A stretch of 64,000 nucleotides of DNA from Salvia splendens (taxonomy: Eukaryota; Streptophyta; Magnoliopsida; Lamiales; Lamiaceae), in contig NC_056051.1 of the NCBI RefSeq assembly GCF_004379255.2, positions 3,126,062 through 3,190,061 of the forward strand, read 5' to 3'. Position numbers and translations under genes: made by a program. Under the pieces are notes generated by a model. The model had not been told where the DNA came from. It ran no database searches and saw only the letters and a program-made list of their open reading frames with translations. Positions 20,447-30,156 of this stretch are shown piece by piece. Each line of letters starts with the position of its first letter. Position 1 is the stretch's first letter.

Positions 20447-20788
20447 TCATTTTATTAATAATCTTGGCAGTGGGAAACTCAAAAGGGCCTCATACAGCTT
20501 AAAGCCGTCGGGAGTGGTGTAGGAGGAACGGCACAAACTGAAATCATATGTGAGTAGTATGAGAATGTAGTCAACTTCATGATCTTTGCGGGTGATTCTG
20601 AAAGAGGCTATATCGTCTACACCCATCTCCGCAGCGACCATCTTGTACAGCTCAAAGACTCCCCATTCCAACTTGTAGTCAAACACCATGCTTAGATATT
20701 TTTTGTAGTGGATCTGGAAAACCACATCATCATCACTGCGCTGTCGCCGCTTGGAAGAAGAAGAGCCAGCTCTCGCTCTGGTGGCCAT
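20447..20788 (-). CDS. MATR small protein, copy 3 (unrecognised family)
   Basis: 113 residues starting MATRARAGSSSSKRRQRS, nearly the same as copy 2, with several conservative differences (FQIHYKKYLSMVFDYKLEW). It keeps its promoter and leader directly upstream (TATA box at 20873-20880), so of the three copies it is the most likely to be expressed. It lies inverted relative to copies 1 and 2. Its 3' flank has the same GTGGGAAACTCAAAAGG inverted motif as copy 2. The function is unknown. The hairpin at 10083-10319 matches part of this coding sequence. Confidence 0.6.
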   Translation of the reverse strand: MATRARAGSSSSKRRQRSDDDVVFQIHYKKYLSMVFDYKLEWGVFELYKMVAAEMGVDDIASFRITRKDHEVDYILILLTYDFSLCRSSYTTPDGFKLYEALLSFPLPRLLIK

Positions 20789-20872
20789 ACTTGACTGGTT
20801 TTAGAGATCGATTTGGTTTGAGAGATGATTTGCTTTGAATTTGAGATATCTAAGGCTGTGTGTATAGTGTCA

Positions 20873-20880
20873 TATTTATA
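20873..20880 (-). promoter_or_regulatory. TATA box of MATR copy 3
   Basis: TATTTATA on the plus strand reads TATAAATA on the coding strand, about 85 bp before the ATG at 20788. It sits in the same leader as MATR copies 1 and 2. Confidence 0.6.
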
Positions 20881-20965
20881 GACTAGTGGTGGTGGAGCCA
20901 TACTGGGACTAGGGATACAAGATTGCATACATATATTACGTACACACACATAAGGATAAATAGTT

Positions 20966-21117
20966 AAATAAATAGTTAAAGTGGATACATAGTAAAGTAA
21001 AAACGAGAATAATGTAGAGAAAAGTTCTATCTACATTATTCTCGCTTTTACTTTATTATATATCCACTTTAACTATTTTTACGATTTTTTTCAAAACGAA
21101 TTGCTATAATAAAAGTG
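20966..21117. mobile_element. Hairpin-type MITE remnant
   Basis: TAGTTAAAGTGGATACATAG is mirrored by ATATATCCACTTTAACTAT about 60 bp later, and GAGAATAATGTAGA by TCTACATTATTCTC. The same hairpin style occurs inside the MITE at 2307-2776. Clear Stowaway termini are missing. Confidence 0.5.
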
Positions 21118-21120
21118 TTA

Positions 21121-23120
21121 GAGCATCCACATCCGTGCTCTTGCCAACGAGCAAGGATGTGGGCCCGGATCCACTTTTTCTGCCTGCTCTTAGGCAAGAG
21201 CACAACACCCACATCCGTGCTCTTCCGCAAGGACGAGCACAAGGGTCCCACCATTCTATTATTTAATTTAAATAAAAACATTTCCACAATATTAAAATTC
21301 ATTTAAAATATAGATAATAATATTACAAAGTACAAAAAAATTAAAAATTACATAATTAAAATCCTAAAAATTAAAAATTACATAATTAAATTCATAAAAT
21401 TAAAAACCCACTACTTGTGGGCGAATTTCGCCCACATGTGTTTGATTAGGTCTTCTTGTAGCGCAACGTGGATTCGAGTATCGCGCATCGTTTGCCTTGT
21501 TTCGATCCTCTCACCCACCATCGTATGCACACCTCGGCGTGGGGGAGACCTCGCGGTTGAGCTTCCGGCTTCATCCTAGTCGTAAAAGCTAGCCGCCCTC
21601 GGTCCTTCGTCGGCTATAATCATGTTGTGTAAGATAATACACGTGTACATGATGTCGGCGATATTTTTTACGTACCACAACCGAGACTGGGCCTTCACAA
21701 TGTTGAATCGGGCTTGAAGGACCCCAAAGGCTCTTTCGACGTCTTTTCGAGCGGACTCTTGACGCTACGCAAAAAGAACCCGTCTCGGGTCTTGCGGGTT
21801 GCTGAGCGTCTTCACGAAAGTCGACCACCTTGGGTAGATACCATCGGCGAGATAGTAACCCCTGTGGTATGTATTTCCGTTGACGGTGAAGTCGATCGCC
21901 GGTGCTACACCATTTAACACATCAGTGAAGAGGGGTGAAGAATAGAGTACGTTCAAGTCGCTGTTGGATCCGGCAACACCGAAATATCCATGCCAAGTCC
22001 ATAGGCGGTAGTCGGCGACCGCTTCAAGGATAAGTGTTGGGCCGCCGCCATTGTGGCCGCTTAAGTGTTGCCCCCTCCAAGCAGTCGGGCAATTCTTCCA
22101 CCTCCAATGCATGCAGTCAATGCTGCCAAGCATACCGGGAAAGCCATGGACTGTTTCGTGAAGACGAAGCAACCGTTGGCAATCAAAGGTGGTGGGTGCC
22201 CGAAGGAATTCATCACTGAAAGCTGAACGAACACCCTCGCAAAAATTTTTAAGGCAAAGGATTCCAGTGGACTCACCGACATGCAAATATTCATCGAATA
22301 GGTCAGCCGTTTTCCCAGTAGCAAGTTGTCGGATGGCACACGTACACTTCTGCAACGGCGAGAGACTTTGCCGACCGGCTGCGTCTGTACTTGTTTGAAA
22401 CTATTCAACACGGGCGGCCAATGTGTTGACAATACGCATAAACAAGCGCTTTGACATGCGAAAACGGCGCCAAAAGTAATCTTCCAGAAATCGCGGCTGG
22501 TCGGAAAAATAGTCGGCAACGAGCCTTTCGTGGGCTCCCTCCCGGTCAAGAGGAATGTAGCGGCGAGTTAATCTAGTTGGTTGAGGAGGAGGGGCGGGGG
22601 TATTCGCTGCGACATAGGCTTCATAAGCGGCACGGTGTTGTTCATAGTATTCTTGTTCTTCGCGCTCCGCTTCCGCAATGAGATGAGTGAAATCCATTTG
22701 AGGTTTTGAGTGAGAGATGAATGTGTAGATAAGTTGTATGAAAAAATATGAATGAGAGATGATTTGATGTGAAAAATGAATGATGAATGTGTGTATTTAT
22801 AGATGATTTTGGGGATAAAAAAATTATAAAAAAAAAATCCAGAAGAACGGTAAAAAAACGGCCATTTTTTTGGGATTGTGAAAATATTTTTTTGTATTTT
22901 TGATATTATTTTCGATTTTTTTTAAAAAAAGAAAATTTTGAATTTCCAACGGAAATGCCGTTGGCCAATCAGAACGTGCCACATCGGCTGCTCGCTGGCA
23001 CGGACGTGCTCGATGCATCGAGCAGCGCCGTGCCAGCGGCAAGAGTGCAGCGGCAGACAGCAGTGCCGCGCCGCTGGCACGGACAGACGGACGAGCAATT
23101 GCTCGCCGCTGTGGATGCTC
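21121..23120 (-). mobile_element. PIF/Harbinger element carrying only a transposase
   Basis: Exactly 2000 bp, ends GAGCATCCACA and TGTGGATGCTC, flanked by TTA (21118-21120 and 23121-23123). The single gene is a minus-strand HARBI1-like transposase with two nonsense codons. Its left subterminal region (CCGTGCTCTTGCCA, then GGCAAGAGCACAACACCCAC and GTGCTCTTCCGCAAGGACGA) is nearly repeated in the ORF1-only element at 57917-59768. So is its right region (CGCTGGCACGGACGTGCTCG). There is no ORF1. Confidence 0.93.
21576..22697 (-). pseudogene. HARBI1/ALP1-like DDE transposase with two in-frame stops
   Basis: One frame of 374 codons from ATG 22697 to TAG 21576, broken only by TAG at 22401-22403 (codon 99) and TAG at 21765-21767 (codon 311). 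All parts of a PIF/Harbinger nuclease are visible: the N-terminal FRMSKRLFMRIV region, then GFPGMLGSIDCMHW with the first catalytic Asp (codon 194). SNSDLNVL gives the second (247), and KDVERAFGVLQARF the Glu (321). LHNMII lies near the end. The enzyme cuts and joins element ends in the nucleus. The frame is otherwise intact, so decay is recent. The upstream part could not supply the catalytic region unless a stop is read through. Confidence 0.9.
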
Positions 23121-23692
23121 TTATTTGGTTGGTGCTGGATTATCTCTCATTCTCCATTTTCATCCAAATCTTAAATTTAGTGAATGATTCTCCCGCACTA
23201 AATTTAATTAATTAGATTAAAAAACCAAATTCTTATTGCTTCTACTATTAGGTTGGAGGGCGGAAAATCTCTCCTTCACAATTTCCATATAGACCGTGAT
23301 ATACTATTTAATTTAGTGTATGATTCTCTTGTACGAACTTTTAACATCAAGAAGATTAACTAAATCAAATCATTACTACTTTAACTATTTGGTTGGTGCT
23401 ATATAATCTCTCCTGCACTATTTTTTAATCTAAATTAATGATAGACCGTAAACGTTATTCAGTTTAGTGATTCTCCCACGCTACAATAATAAGATTGACA
23501 ACACCAAATCGTTATTGCTTCCACTATTTGATTAGTTTGAAAAATATCCCTATCACTATTTTCATACAGATTGTAATGTACCATTCAATTAAGTGTATGA
23601 TTCTTGGATTTACTTTTATGATTTGGTCAGTGTTTGATAATCTCCCATTCACTATTTTCATCCAAAGCAATAATATATATTTTAATATACTA

Positions 23693-23863
23693 CTCTTTCT
23701 CTCCTACTTTTAAACGACCAACAACTTTTTTTTTCTCTTTTACTTTATTATTTTTCTCTATATTAAAGCATCCAACAATTTTTTCTCTCTCCCCTTAAGC
23801 ACATTAAATAATGATTGCATTTGCCCAAAAAAGGGTTCATCTTCTTTGGCACGGAAGGAGTAT
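23693..23863. mobile_element. Stowaway-like insertion
   Basis: ACTACTCTTTCTCTCCTACTT on the left and GGCACGGAAGGAGTATT on the right, with CTCTCTCCCCTTAAGCAC in between. The arms are only partly complementary, so the exact borders are uncertain. Confidence 0.45.
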
Positions 23864-24001
23864 TTTATTTAGTAAATGTTTCTATCACACTAACTATTGA
23901 AAATAAGGTTGAGGTTGACCAAAGCAAATCATTATTATTTCCTCTATTTGGTTAATGCTTGAAGATCTTTTCTTCACTATTTGCATATAGATCGTAATCT
24001 A

Positions 24002-24261
24002 CTACTCTCTCCATTCACGAAAAATATGACACATTGTGAATGACACATGTTTTAATATGGAATTGGTAAAGTAAGAGAAAAAGGAAAAAGTAAGAGAGAA
24101 GTAGTAATAGTGGAATGTGGGGTCCATATTATTAGTAAGAGAGAAGGGAAAAAAGTAAGAGATAAATTGTTGAAAACTTTTATTTTTTAAATGTTCTCTA
24201 TTTTTTATGAAAAACCAAAAATAGCAAATATTCTCTATATTTCGTAAACGGAGGGAGTATT
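24002..24261. mobile_element. Stowaway-type MITE
   Basis: Left TACTCTCTCCATTCACGAAAA, right TTTCGTAAACGGAGGGAGTA, about 260 bp. Internal AAGTAAGAGAGAAG motifs are typical of this class. It sits inside the 23-25 kb repeat block. Confidence 0.75.
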
Positions 24262-24444
24262 CAATTTTGGTATGATTCTCTGGCAATAATATTTATTAAT
24301 AAGATTAACCAAAAAAATCGTTACTCCGTTCGCTATTTTGTTGGTCTTTGATAATCTCTCATTCACTTTTATCATCCAAATTAATGATAGATGGTACACA
24401 ATTTAGTAAATGATTCTCTCACACTAACTTTTATTAATGAAATT

Positions 24445-25026
24445 TGATGGGGTACGGACTAAACAAGCCCAACAGCAGTGACGGCCCATCAGCCCAAAGC
24501 CCAAGGAAGAGTATCAGTTCGGCATTACCAAAGAGTTCGGCCCCAGCCTACAGCTCGGTAAAAGCCGACCAGTCAAGCTCTACTCTCAGATCGGCTAAAG
24601 CTGCTCGGCAATAGTTCAGCAGTTCGGTCTCAGCATTCGACCGAACTGGAAGATAGTCAACTCATGCAGGATAGTGGACCAAGTACAGAGATAGTGGACT
24701 CATGCAGGATCTCATGCAAGATAGTGGACCCATGCAGGATCTCCATGACCTCCACGACATCCATAACCATCATTAGTGGTGATGCAAGCCACGATCTTAG
24801 TTCAATATATAAATAGAACTTAGATCAGATAGAAAAGGGTTAAGTTCAAAAGAAGTTCTCTAGAGATCAAATATCAAATAGAAGTCTGTATTGTAAGCTG
24901 TAGAAAACAGATCAAGCAATACAACTCTGCCCTCTTTTCTTCCCGTGGACGTAGATTTACCTCAGTAAATCGAACCACGTAAATCTCTGTATCGTGATCT
25001 GTATTTTCCTGCATTCATCACCATCA
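24445..25026 (+). mobile_element. Solo LTR
   Basis: 582 bp starting TGATGGGGTACGGAC and ending CATTCATCACCATCA. A probable 5-bp duplication AAATT flanks it (one base of slippage on the right). Inside are a TATA box (TATATAAATAG at about 24806) and a downstream T/C-rich region before GTGGACGTAGATTTACC, as in a retroelement promoter and R-U5. No internal domain follows, so unequal recombination has probably removed it. The family is not assigned. Confidence 0.75.
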
Positions 25027-25100
25027 AAAATTCGCCAAACCATCAAAATTGATCAAACTAAATCGTTATCGCTTCCAATATTTGGTTGGTGTCGAACAAT

Positions 25101-26436
25101 CCATCTTTCTCTATTTTCACAAAGACAGTTTTGGAGGAGTTAGAACAATACACAAAGACATAGTTTTGGAGAAGTTAAAATAAAAAATTATTAAAATAAG
25201 AACTCATATAATGTTAATTTTAAAAACTTTTGTCTGGGTTCCGTTGGATCCGACCCCATATAGAAATTAATAATTATTATGATCTTGTTTTAAGCGTAAT
25301 ACAATAATTTTGTATATTTTATTAATATTTTGTTTTAATATACTCCTACTAATTAGCAAAATATAATTGGTTTTGTTGGAACGAGGAAATCAATTGAGAA
25401 TAAGAATGCAAGAGATAAAGTTATGGCAAGAATATTGAAGGAAATTAATTAAAGATTATGGAAAATCAAATCAAGGAGAAAGTATAATCACAATGTAGTC
25501 TTTACCGTTCTCCCCGTTTTTTACTTTTTGCAATAGTTTTTTATTTTCCGCATTTTACTTTTCTAACATGTTTCGCCATATTCTAACACACATGTGTTTG
25601 GATATTCATTGGCTCAATTAAACTGAACTTGAACCAGTTATATCCTTATCAGGTTCAAAGGCACAATTTTCATATAAAATATACTCCATTCATTGCTTTA
25701 CATGGCAAGTATATCCTAATCCCGGAATAATACTTCATAGTCTTAATTAATCTCGACTACTGAGTCTTGGCTTTCTCCACGACAAAAATAATCACTAGTT
25801 ATCGCAATCCAATTCAGTGTTGGACAATTCCGTATGATTTATGAACCTGTATCCAAACATTTTAATAAAATTGCTTCCCCCTCAAAAAAAATATTCCATT
25901 TGGTTCCCTCATAATTTGAGTTACTTTTTTTCGTTTTGGAAAATTTCCTCAGTTGAATAATTTCTATATAATAATTTTTTCTTACTTTTCTTTTTACTTT
26001 ATTCTATCTGCTATATTCACTTTTTACTCTTTTTTCTATTTAATTTTTGTATCTATTTCCTTAACACACTAAATATCCATTTATAAAGTATATTCAGTTC
26101 AATAATTTTGAAGTTGAACTCATTAATGGATAGTAACGTTCAGCCCATGTCTTCGTACTTGGTGGCCCAGTCCTGCCCAATATATATCCAAAATCTACCA
26201 TTTTTACACAAAAATAATCTCATGAACAATACGGGGTTTAAATGAAAAATTTAAAAAGTAAGAGATAAGAAGAATTAGGTAAAGTAAAGAGAGATCAAGA
26301 GAAAACATGAGTAAAGTATGAGAGAGAAACTTTATATATTGAGAAATAGGACTACTTTTTATAGATATCCAAAAAATGGCAAAAGAGGAGTATTTTTTGT
26401 GGAATGAGGGGTATTAATTTCTTGTTTTCATTTATT
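25101..26436. other. AT-rich intergenic sequence
   Basis: No gene is recognised. Segments at about 25895 and 26400 (GGTTCCCTCATAATTTGAGTT and GTGGAATGAGGGGTATT) may be ends of an old MITE, but they pair poorly. Confidence 0.4.
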
Positions 26437-26836
26437 TGGACGGGTAAATTTGTTTCACCTTCTTTTCGAGAGAGATCAATATCTCTAAGATTCTAAGATG
26501 TGATATCTCCTCCAAAAATGACTTCTCCGGTCGGGTGACGCATTAGATATTTACCTAAGCTGGTAGGTCTTTGAGCAGATCCTACATTAGCCCCAAGACG
26601 TTGATCTCTAACTAGGAAAGTAAATGTTTGAGCCTGAGAAGCTTCTGGTCCAGTAGGTCCGTAAAACTCGCTAGGATAAGCAGTATTATTGAACCAGACA
26701 AAACAACAAGCAATGAAACCAAAGACGGATAAAGCCGCTAAAATGTGGTCCATATATATTACACTTTAGAGTAATGTCATATTTGAATTTCATTTTCATA
26801 TTAATTAATCAACGTGCTATATATATATATATATAT
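26437..26836. repeat. Duplicated unit, copy C/D, left fragment
   Basis: Matches copy A at about 7612-7690 (TTTTCGAGAGAGATCAATATC) and, after the plastid insertion, 9260-9310 (ATTAATTAATCAACGTGC). The match resumes at about 42104 beyond the MULE and Athila insertions. This fragment and 42104-42270 were therefore once adjacent. Confidence 0.75.
26507..26743 (-). pseudogene. psbC: Plastid psbC (CP43) fragment in the nucleus (NUPT)
   Basis: On the minus strand an 86-codon frame reads as the middle of the photosystem II CP43 protein: [21 protein letters not shown], then [15 protein letters not shown] and [18 protein letters not shown]. It ends at GEVIFGG, with no start or end of the real gene. 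Substitutions such as SAQR and RHPTG differ from the usual SAQG and RSPTG, as expected for noncoding decay. The flanks are the duplicated unit (copy A reads GATATTTGTGGTCCATG at this point), so this is an inserted plastid fragment. Confidence 0.9.
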
Positions 26837-27028
26837 ATAAACCTAGGGGAGCATTATTCTCCTATTCAAGTCTTAGATCCTTTATTCTTCTAAATATGGG
26901 CCGTTAGATCTGATTCATCAACGGTCCTAATGGAAGCTTCTTTTTTAAACCCGCGGTGCATTATATGGCTAATTCAGTGCATTATAAGGGTAATTTTGTA
27001 AAGAACCGAGAATTGGAACCGTCAGATT

Positions 27029-27424
27029 TTGGAAGGTCCGAAAATTAAGCATTCTGAGGAATTCTACCCCTCCACCCACTCCTCTCTCATTCAACACTCT
27101 CAAACTACCTCTCCACTATTTTGCCTTTCCCCCTCCCCATCTCCCATTAAACAGCAAACCCTAGCCGCCGCCTCCTTCACACGGCAGCCGTTTGCTCAAT
27201 CTGAAGTCGACGATAAATTTAACATCACTATCCTAGATCCCGTCACCCATTCTTCACCAGTGCAAACATCGAACGCAAAGATTTTGAACTTCGACAGGTC
27301 TCCCACTTTCAAAATTCGTAAATTAGTAGTTTTTTTTGGTATGGGTTTCCTCTGTAACCCATGCGCAGACATTGTTTTGGGTTTAAAATTATGGATTCGG
27401 GTATCTTATTTCCTTCTGTTATGA
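27029..27424 (+). other. Open frame near the MULE left end, possible first exon or leader
   Basis: 131 codons, including a proline/serine-rich stretch and ACCCTAGCCGCCGCC, a leader-like sequence common near plant gene starts. It precedes the tandem repeats and the Ulp1-like region on the same strand. It may be the leader or first exon of that gene. No domain is recognised. Confidence 0.3.
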
Positions 27425-27744
27425 CAGATTCACAATGACAAAATGAGGTCGCCCGTCGCGCTCTCAACCTACACAAGCTGCAGGTATAATTGCGTCACTT
27501 GATTGAGTGTATAAAATGAGTGTAAAATTGCTTCATTTTTTTGACATCATTTCGGCTTGCATTGTGCATTCATCTTCATATCTGGTTAATGACTAGAATG
27601 GTAATTGCATGACTGCTGTGTGAGCATTAGATAATCGAAAATTTACATTATTGATGTGTTGGGGTGCAATATTTGTTAAAGATTTTGCATTGTGTACCCG
27701 GCTCTTTTGATGGTGTGGGAAAAACTGTATTGGAAGATATGTAT

Positions 27745-28380
27745 GTGCTTTATTTGGTTTAGGCAATGCATTATTTATCTGTTAATTGTCATTATCTCCA
27801 GTATAAAATGCATTATGAGAGGTATTGTGTCTATGGCTTAATCAACTCAATTTCAACTTACGTATGTGCATTATTGGGTTTAGGCAGTGCATTATGCAGT
27901 TTGTAATTTTCATTATATGCAGTATGTTATGCATTATGGGAGGTATTGTGTCTATGGCTTGATCAACTCAATTTCAACTTACATATGTGCATTATTGGGT
28001 TTAGGCAGTGCATTATGTAGTTTGTAATTTTCATTATATGCAGTATATTATGAATTATGGGAGGTATTGCGTCTATGGCTTAATCAAAATTTCAACATAC
28101 ATATGTGCATTATTGGGTTTAGGCAGTGCATTATTCACTATGTAATTGTCATTAAATGCAGTATATTATGCATTATGAGATGTATTGTGTCTATGGCTTA
28201 ATCAACTCAATTTCATCTTAAATATGTGCATTATTGGGTTTAGGCAGTGCATTATGTAGTTTGTAATTGTCATTATATGCAATACAATATGCATTATGAG
28301 AGGTATTGTGTCTATTGCTTAATTAACTCAATTTCAACTTACATATGTGCATTATTGGGTTTAGGCAGTGCATTATGTCG
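27745..28380. repeat. Tandem repeat of about 119 bp, five copies, inside the MULE
   Basis: The unit TTGTGTCTATGGCTTAATCAA begins at about 27825, 27946, 28066, 28184 and 28303. It continues through TATGTGCATTATTGGG and TTTAGGCAGTGCATTATG. Each copy has three or four CATTAT motifs. Confidence 0.85.
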
Positions 28381-28990
28381 ATATCCCAGATGGCAAAATG
28401 AATATAATAGACCACAGCTTGGCAGAACCTCACGTATCACACCCTCTACTTCTGGTACGTACTGCGGTTACTCGGATTTGTTGCATCGTATTAAACAAAA
28501 TTAACATTATATTGATTGCTTACACACCTTTACTATTTGTTGTAGAAAAAATTCACGGTCGATGCACTTACCAAGTGCAAACAACCAAAAATGGCAGGGC
28601 TCGTACGACGCTGCAGTACCCATGTGGTGACAATGCCATGGAGGAACAACGTAGTAACAATGGAGACGGGGTGTACGTCATGCGCCATATGGAGACGTAC
28701 TTCGGGGAGAAGGAGAAGGAATGGGATTGCGAGCGCAAAAGGAACAAAAAGCTTAGAGATGTTTAGAATCAAGTTTGTAAGGACGCTCCTTACTTGTGCG
28801 CATAACACCATAGGTGCCGCAAACCAGTCTAAAGCCACGCGGTATAGGAGAGACACACCTGTCAAGTTCAACTTCGAACGGTGGGTCGAGAATTATGGGT
28901 TGGAGCGAGTGAAAGTTTCGGCTAGGGTGTTGGAGGTTCATGGGTTAATTGATAGATTGAGTGATTATTTAAACTGAACGTTTTTAGGTA
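28372..28990 (+). pseudogene. Ulp1-like (peptidase C48) protease remnant
   Basis: Fragments of a SUMO-protease-type domain occur in several frames: VDIPDGKMNIIDHS, then after an apparent intron (GTACGTAC ... TTGTTGTAG, about 28456-28544) a segment GDGVYVMRHMETYFGE. The family usually shows an Asp-Cys-Gly there. IKFVRTLLTCAHNTI follows. The catalytic cysteine codon is missing between D and G, and the frame changes around 28690-28770. No active protease can result. In Kaonashi-type MULEs such domains travel with the transposon (established for the family). Confidence 0.7.
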
Positions 28991-29878
28991 GACACATGCT
29001 GGAAAGTGGTGGCAGCCACCTTGTGGCGTGGCATATGTTTAACAACTTGTTATGTGCGTTTTCTATAAGAAACTGATTTTGGGACTATGCATTATGAATG
29101 AAGTTACTGCCATTATTCAGCAAAATAGTATGTGCATTATGTGTTTGAGGCTGTCATTATGTGTCATATAGTATGCATTATGATAATTTTTGTGTATACG
29201 GGTGAATTTCTGCGCTTGTTATTATTAGGCGGTTGGTTTTAATTTTTAGGTGTTTTTTTACCAGGGAGATTAACTCGGTGGAGTATGAAAGTGCTCATTA
29301 GTTGATTGAGTCCGAGTATTATGTATCAACTAGTTGTCAGTATTTGCAATGTATTAGGCATTGTTAGATTTATTGAATATATGGGTGAGTTGTTGTTTTT
29401 ATCATTATCAGCCGTGTGTTTTTAGTTTTATATTTTATTTTTTACATTGGAGATCAAATCAGTTAATCATCGAAGTGCGCATCAGGCAATTAAAATTTTA
29501 CATTAATGGTGATCTGGGATGCATTGTTTGCTAATTATTTTGCATTATGTGTCTGTCTATTAGCGGGTGTGGGAAAAGTGGTGAATGAGATATAGATATG
29601 TGCATTATTTGATTGATCTCGTGCATTATGCATCGAGAAGTTGTCATTATGTTGAATGTTGTACGCATTACGAAGTGTCAATATGCACATTGTTACTTCA
29701 CTGACCTAATCTAACAGTAATATAGAGTAATTGAAGATATAGAATCCAATGATGAACGAAAACAATGTACTAATGCAAGAAACAAGCTGTTAACACGTGG
29801 AATACTATGTCAACCATGCGAATAACATGACGACTAGAACCGAAAAAAATCAGTGATGTTGTGTTTAGCGAAACTGAC

Positions 29879-30156
29879 TCAAGCTGGCCTCTTGCCCTTA
29901 CGCGTCTCTTTCTCCATCGCCATCTCTTTAAGCAATGGTCAGTTTCTGGAGTCGTGATGACCCATCTCATCGCACGCCTTACACCGTCTAAGAGGCCTAG
30001 TCGCATCCTTTATAGCCTTCTCTTTCTTTGAAATAAGACGGCTCGCTGAGCTACTAGTGTGGCCCTTGGTCTTCACGACATCCAGAGGATGGACCTCAAC
30101 TACTTCAGGCCTTACCATACTATAAAACTCCGAAGAACACTCAGGTACAACCACCA
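29879..30156 (-). pseudogene. FAR1-related / MULE transposase C-terminal exon with zinc knuckle
   Basis: After an acceptor (TTTTTTTACAG at about 30157) the minus strand reads through KTKGHTSSSASRLISKKEK to CKACDEMGHHDSRN. A TGA (29939-29941) then sits where the last zinc-binding cysteine (TGC) should be. The frame continues PLLKEMAMEKETRKGKRP and ends at TGA 29879-29881. This C-x2-C-x5-H-x4-C knuckle is typical of the C-terminus of FAR1-related and mudrA-like proteins. The rest of the protein is absent. The exon lies convergent to the Ulp1-like remnant. Confidence 0.7.

Larger units (their letters stand above)
23125..25100. repeat. Degenerate tandem repeat block interrupted by MITEs and a solo LTR
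   Basis: Units of roughly 140-180 bp repeat with the order: TATTTGGTTGGTGCT, TAATCTCTC, CACTATTTTCAT, CCAAATTAATGATAGACCGTA, AATTTAGTG(T/A)ATGATTCTC, then GATTAACCAAA and TCATTACT. About eight copies are recognisable between 23125 and 25100. No coding potential is seen. Confidence 0.7.

Noticed and set aside
26493..26753. Working psbC gene
   Set aside because: Only a middle fragment without start or end, with substitutions at conserved sites, in nuclear repeat DNA.
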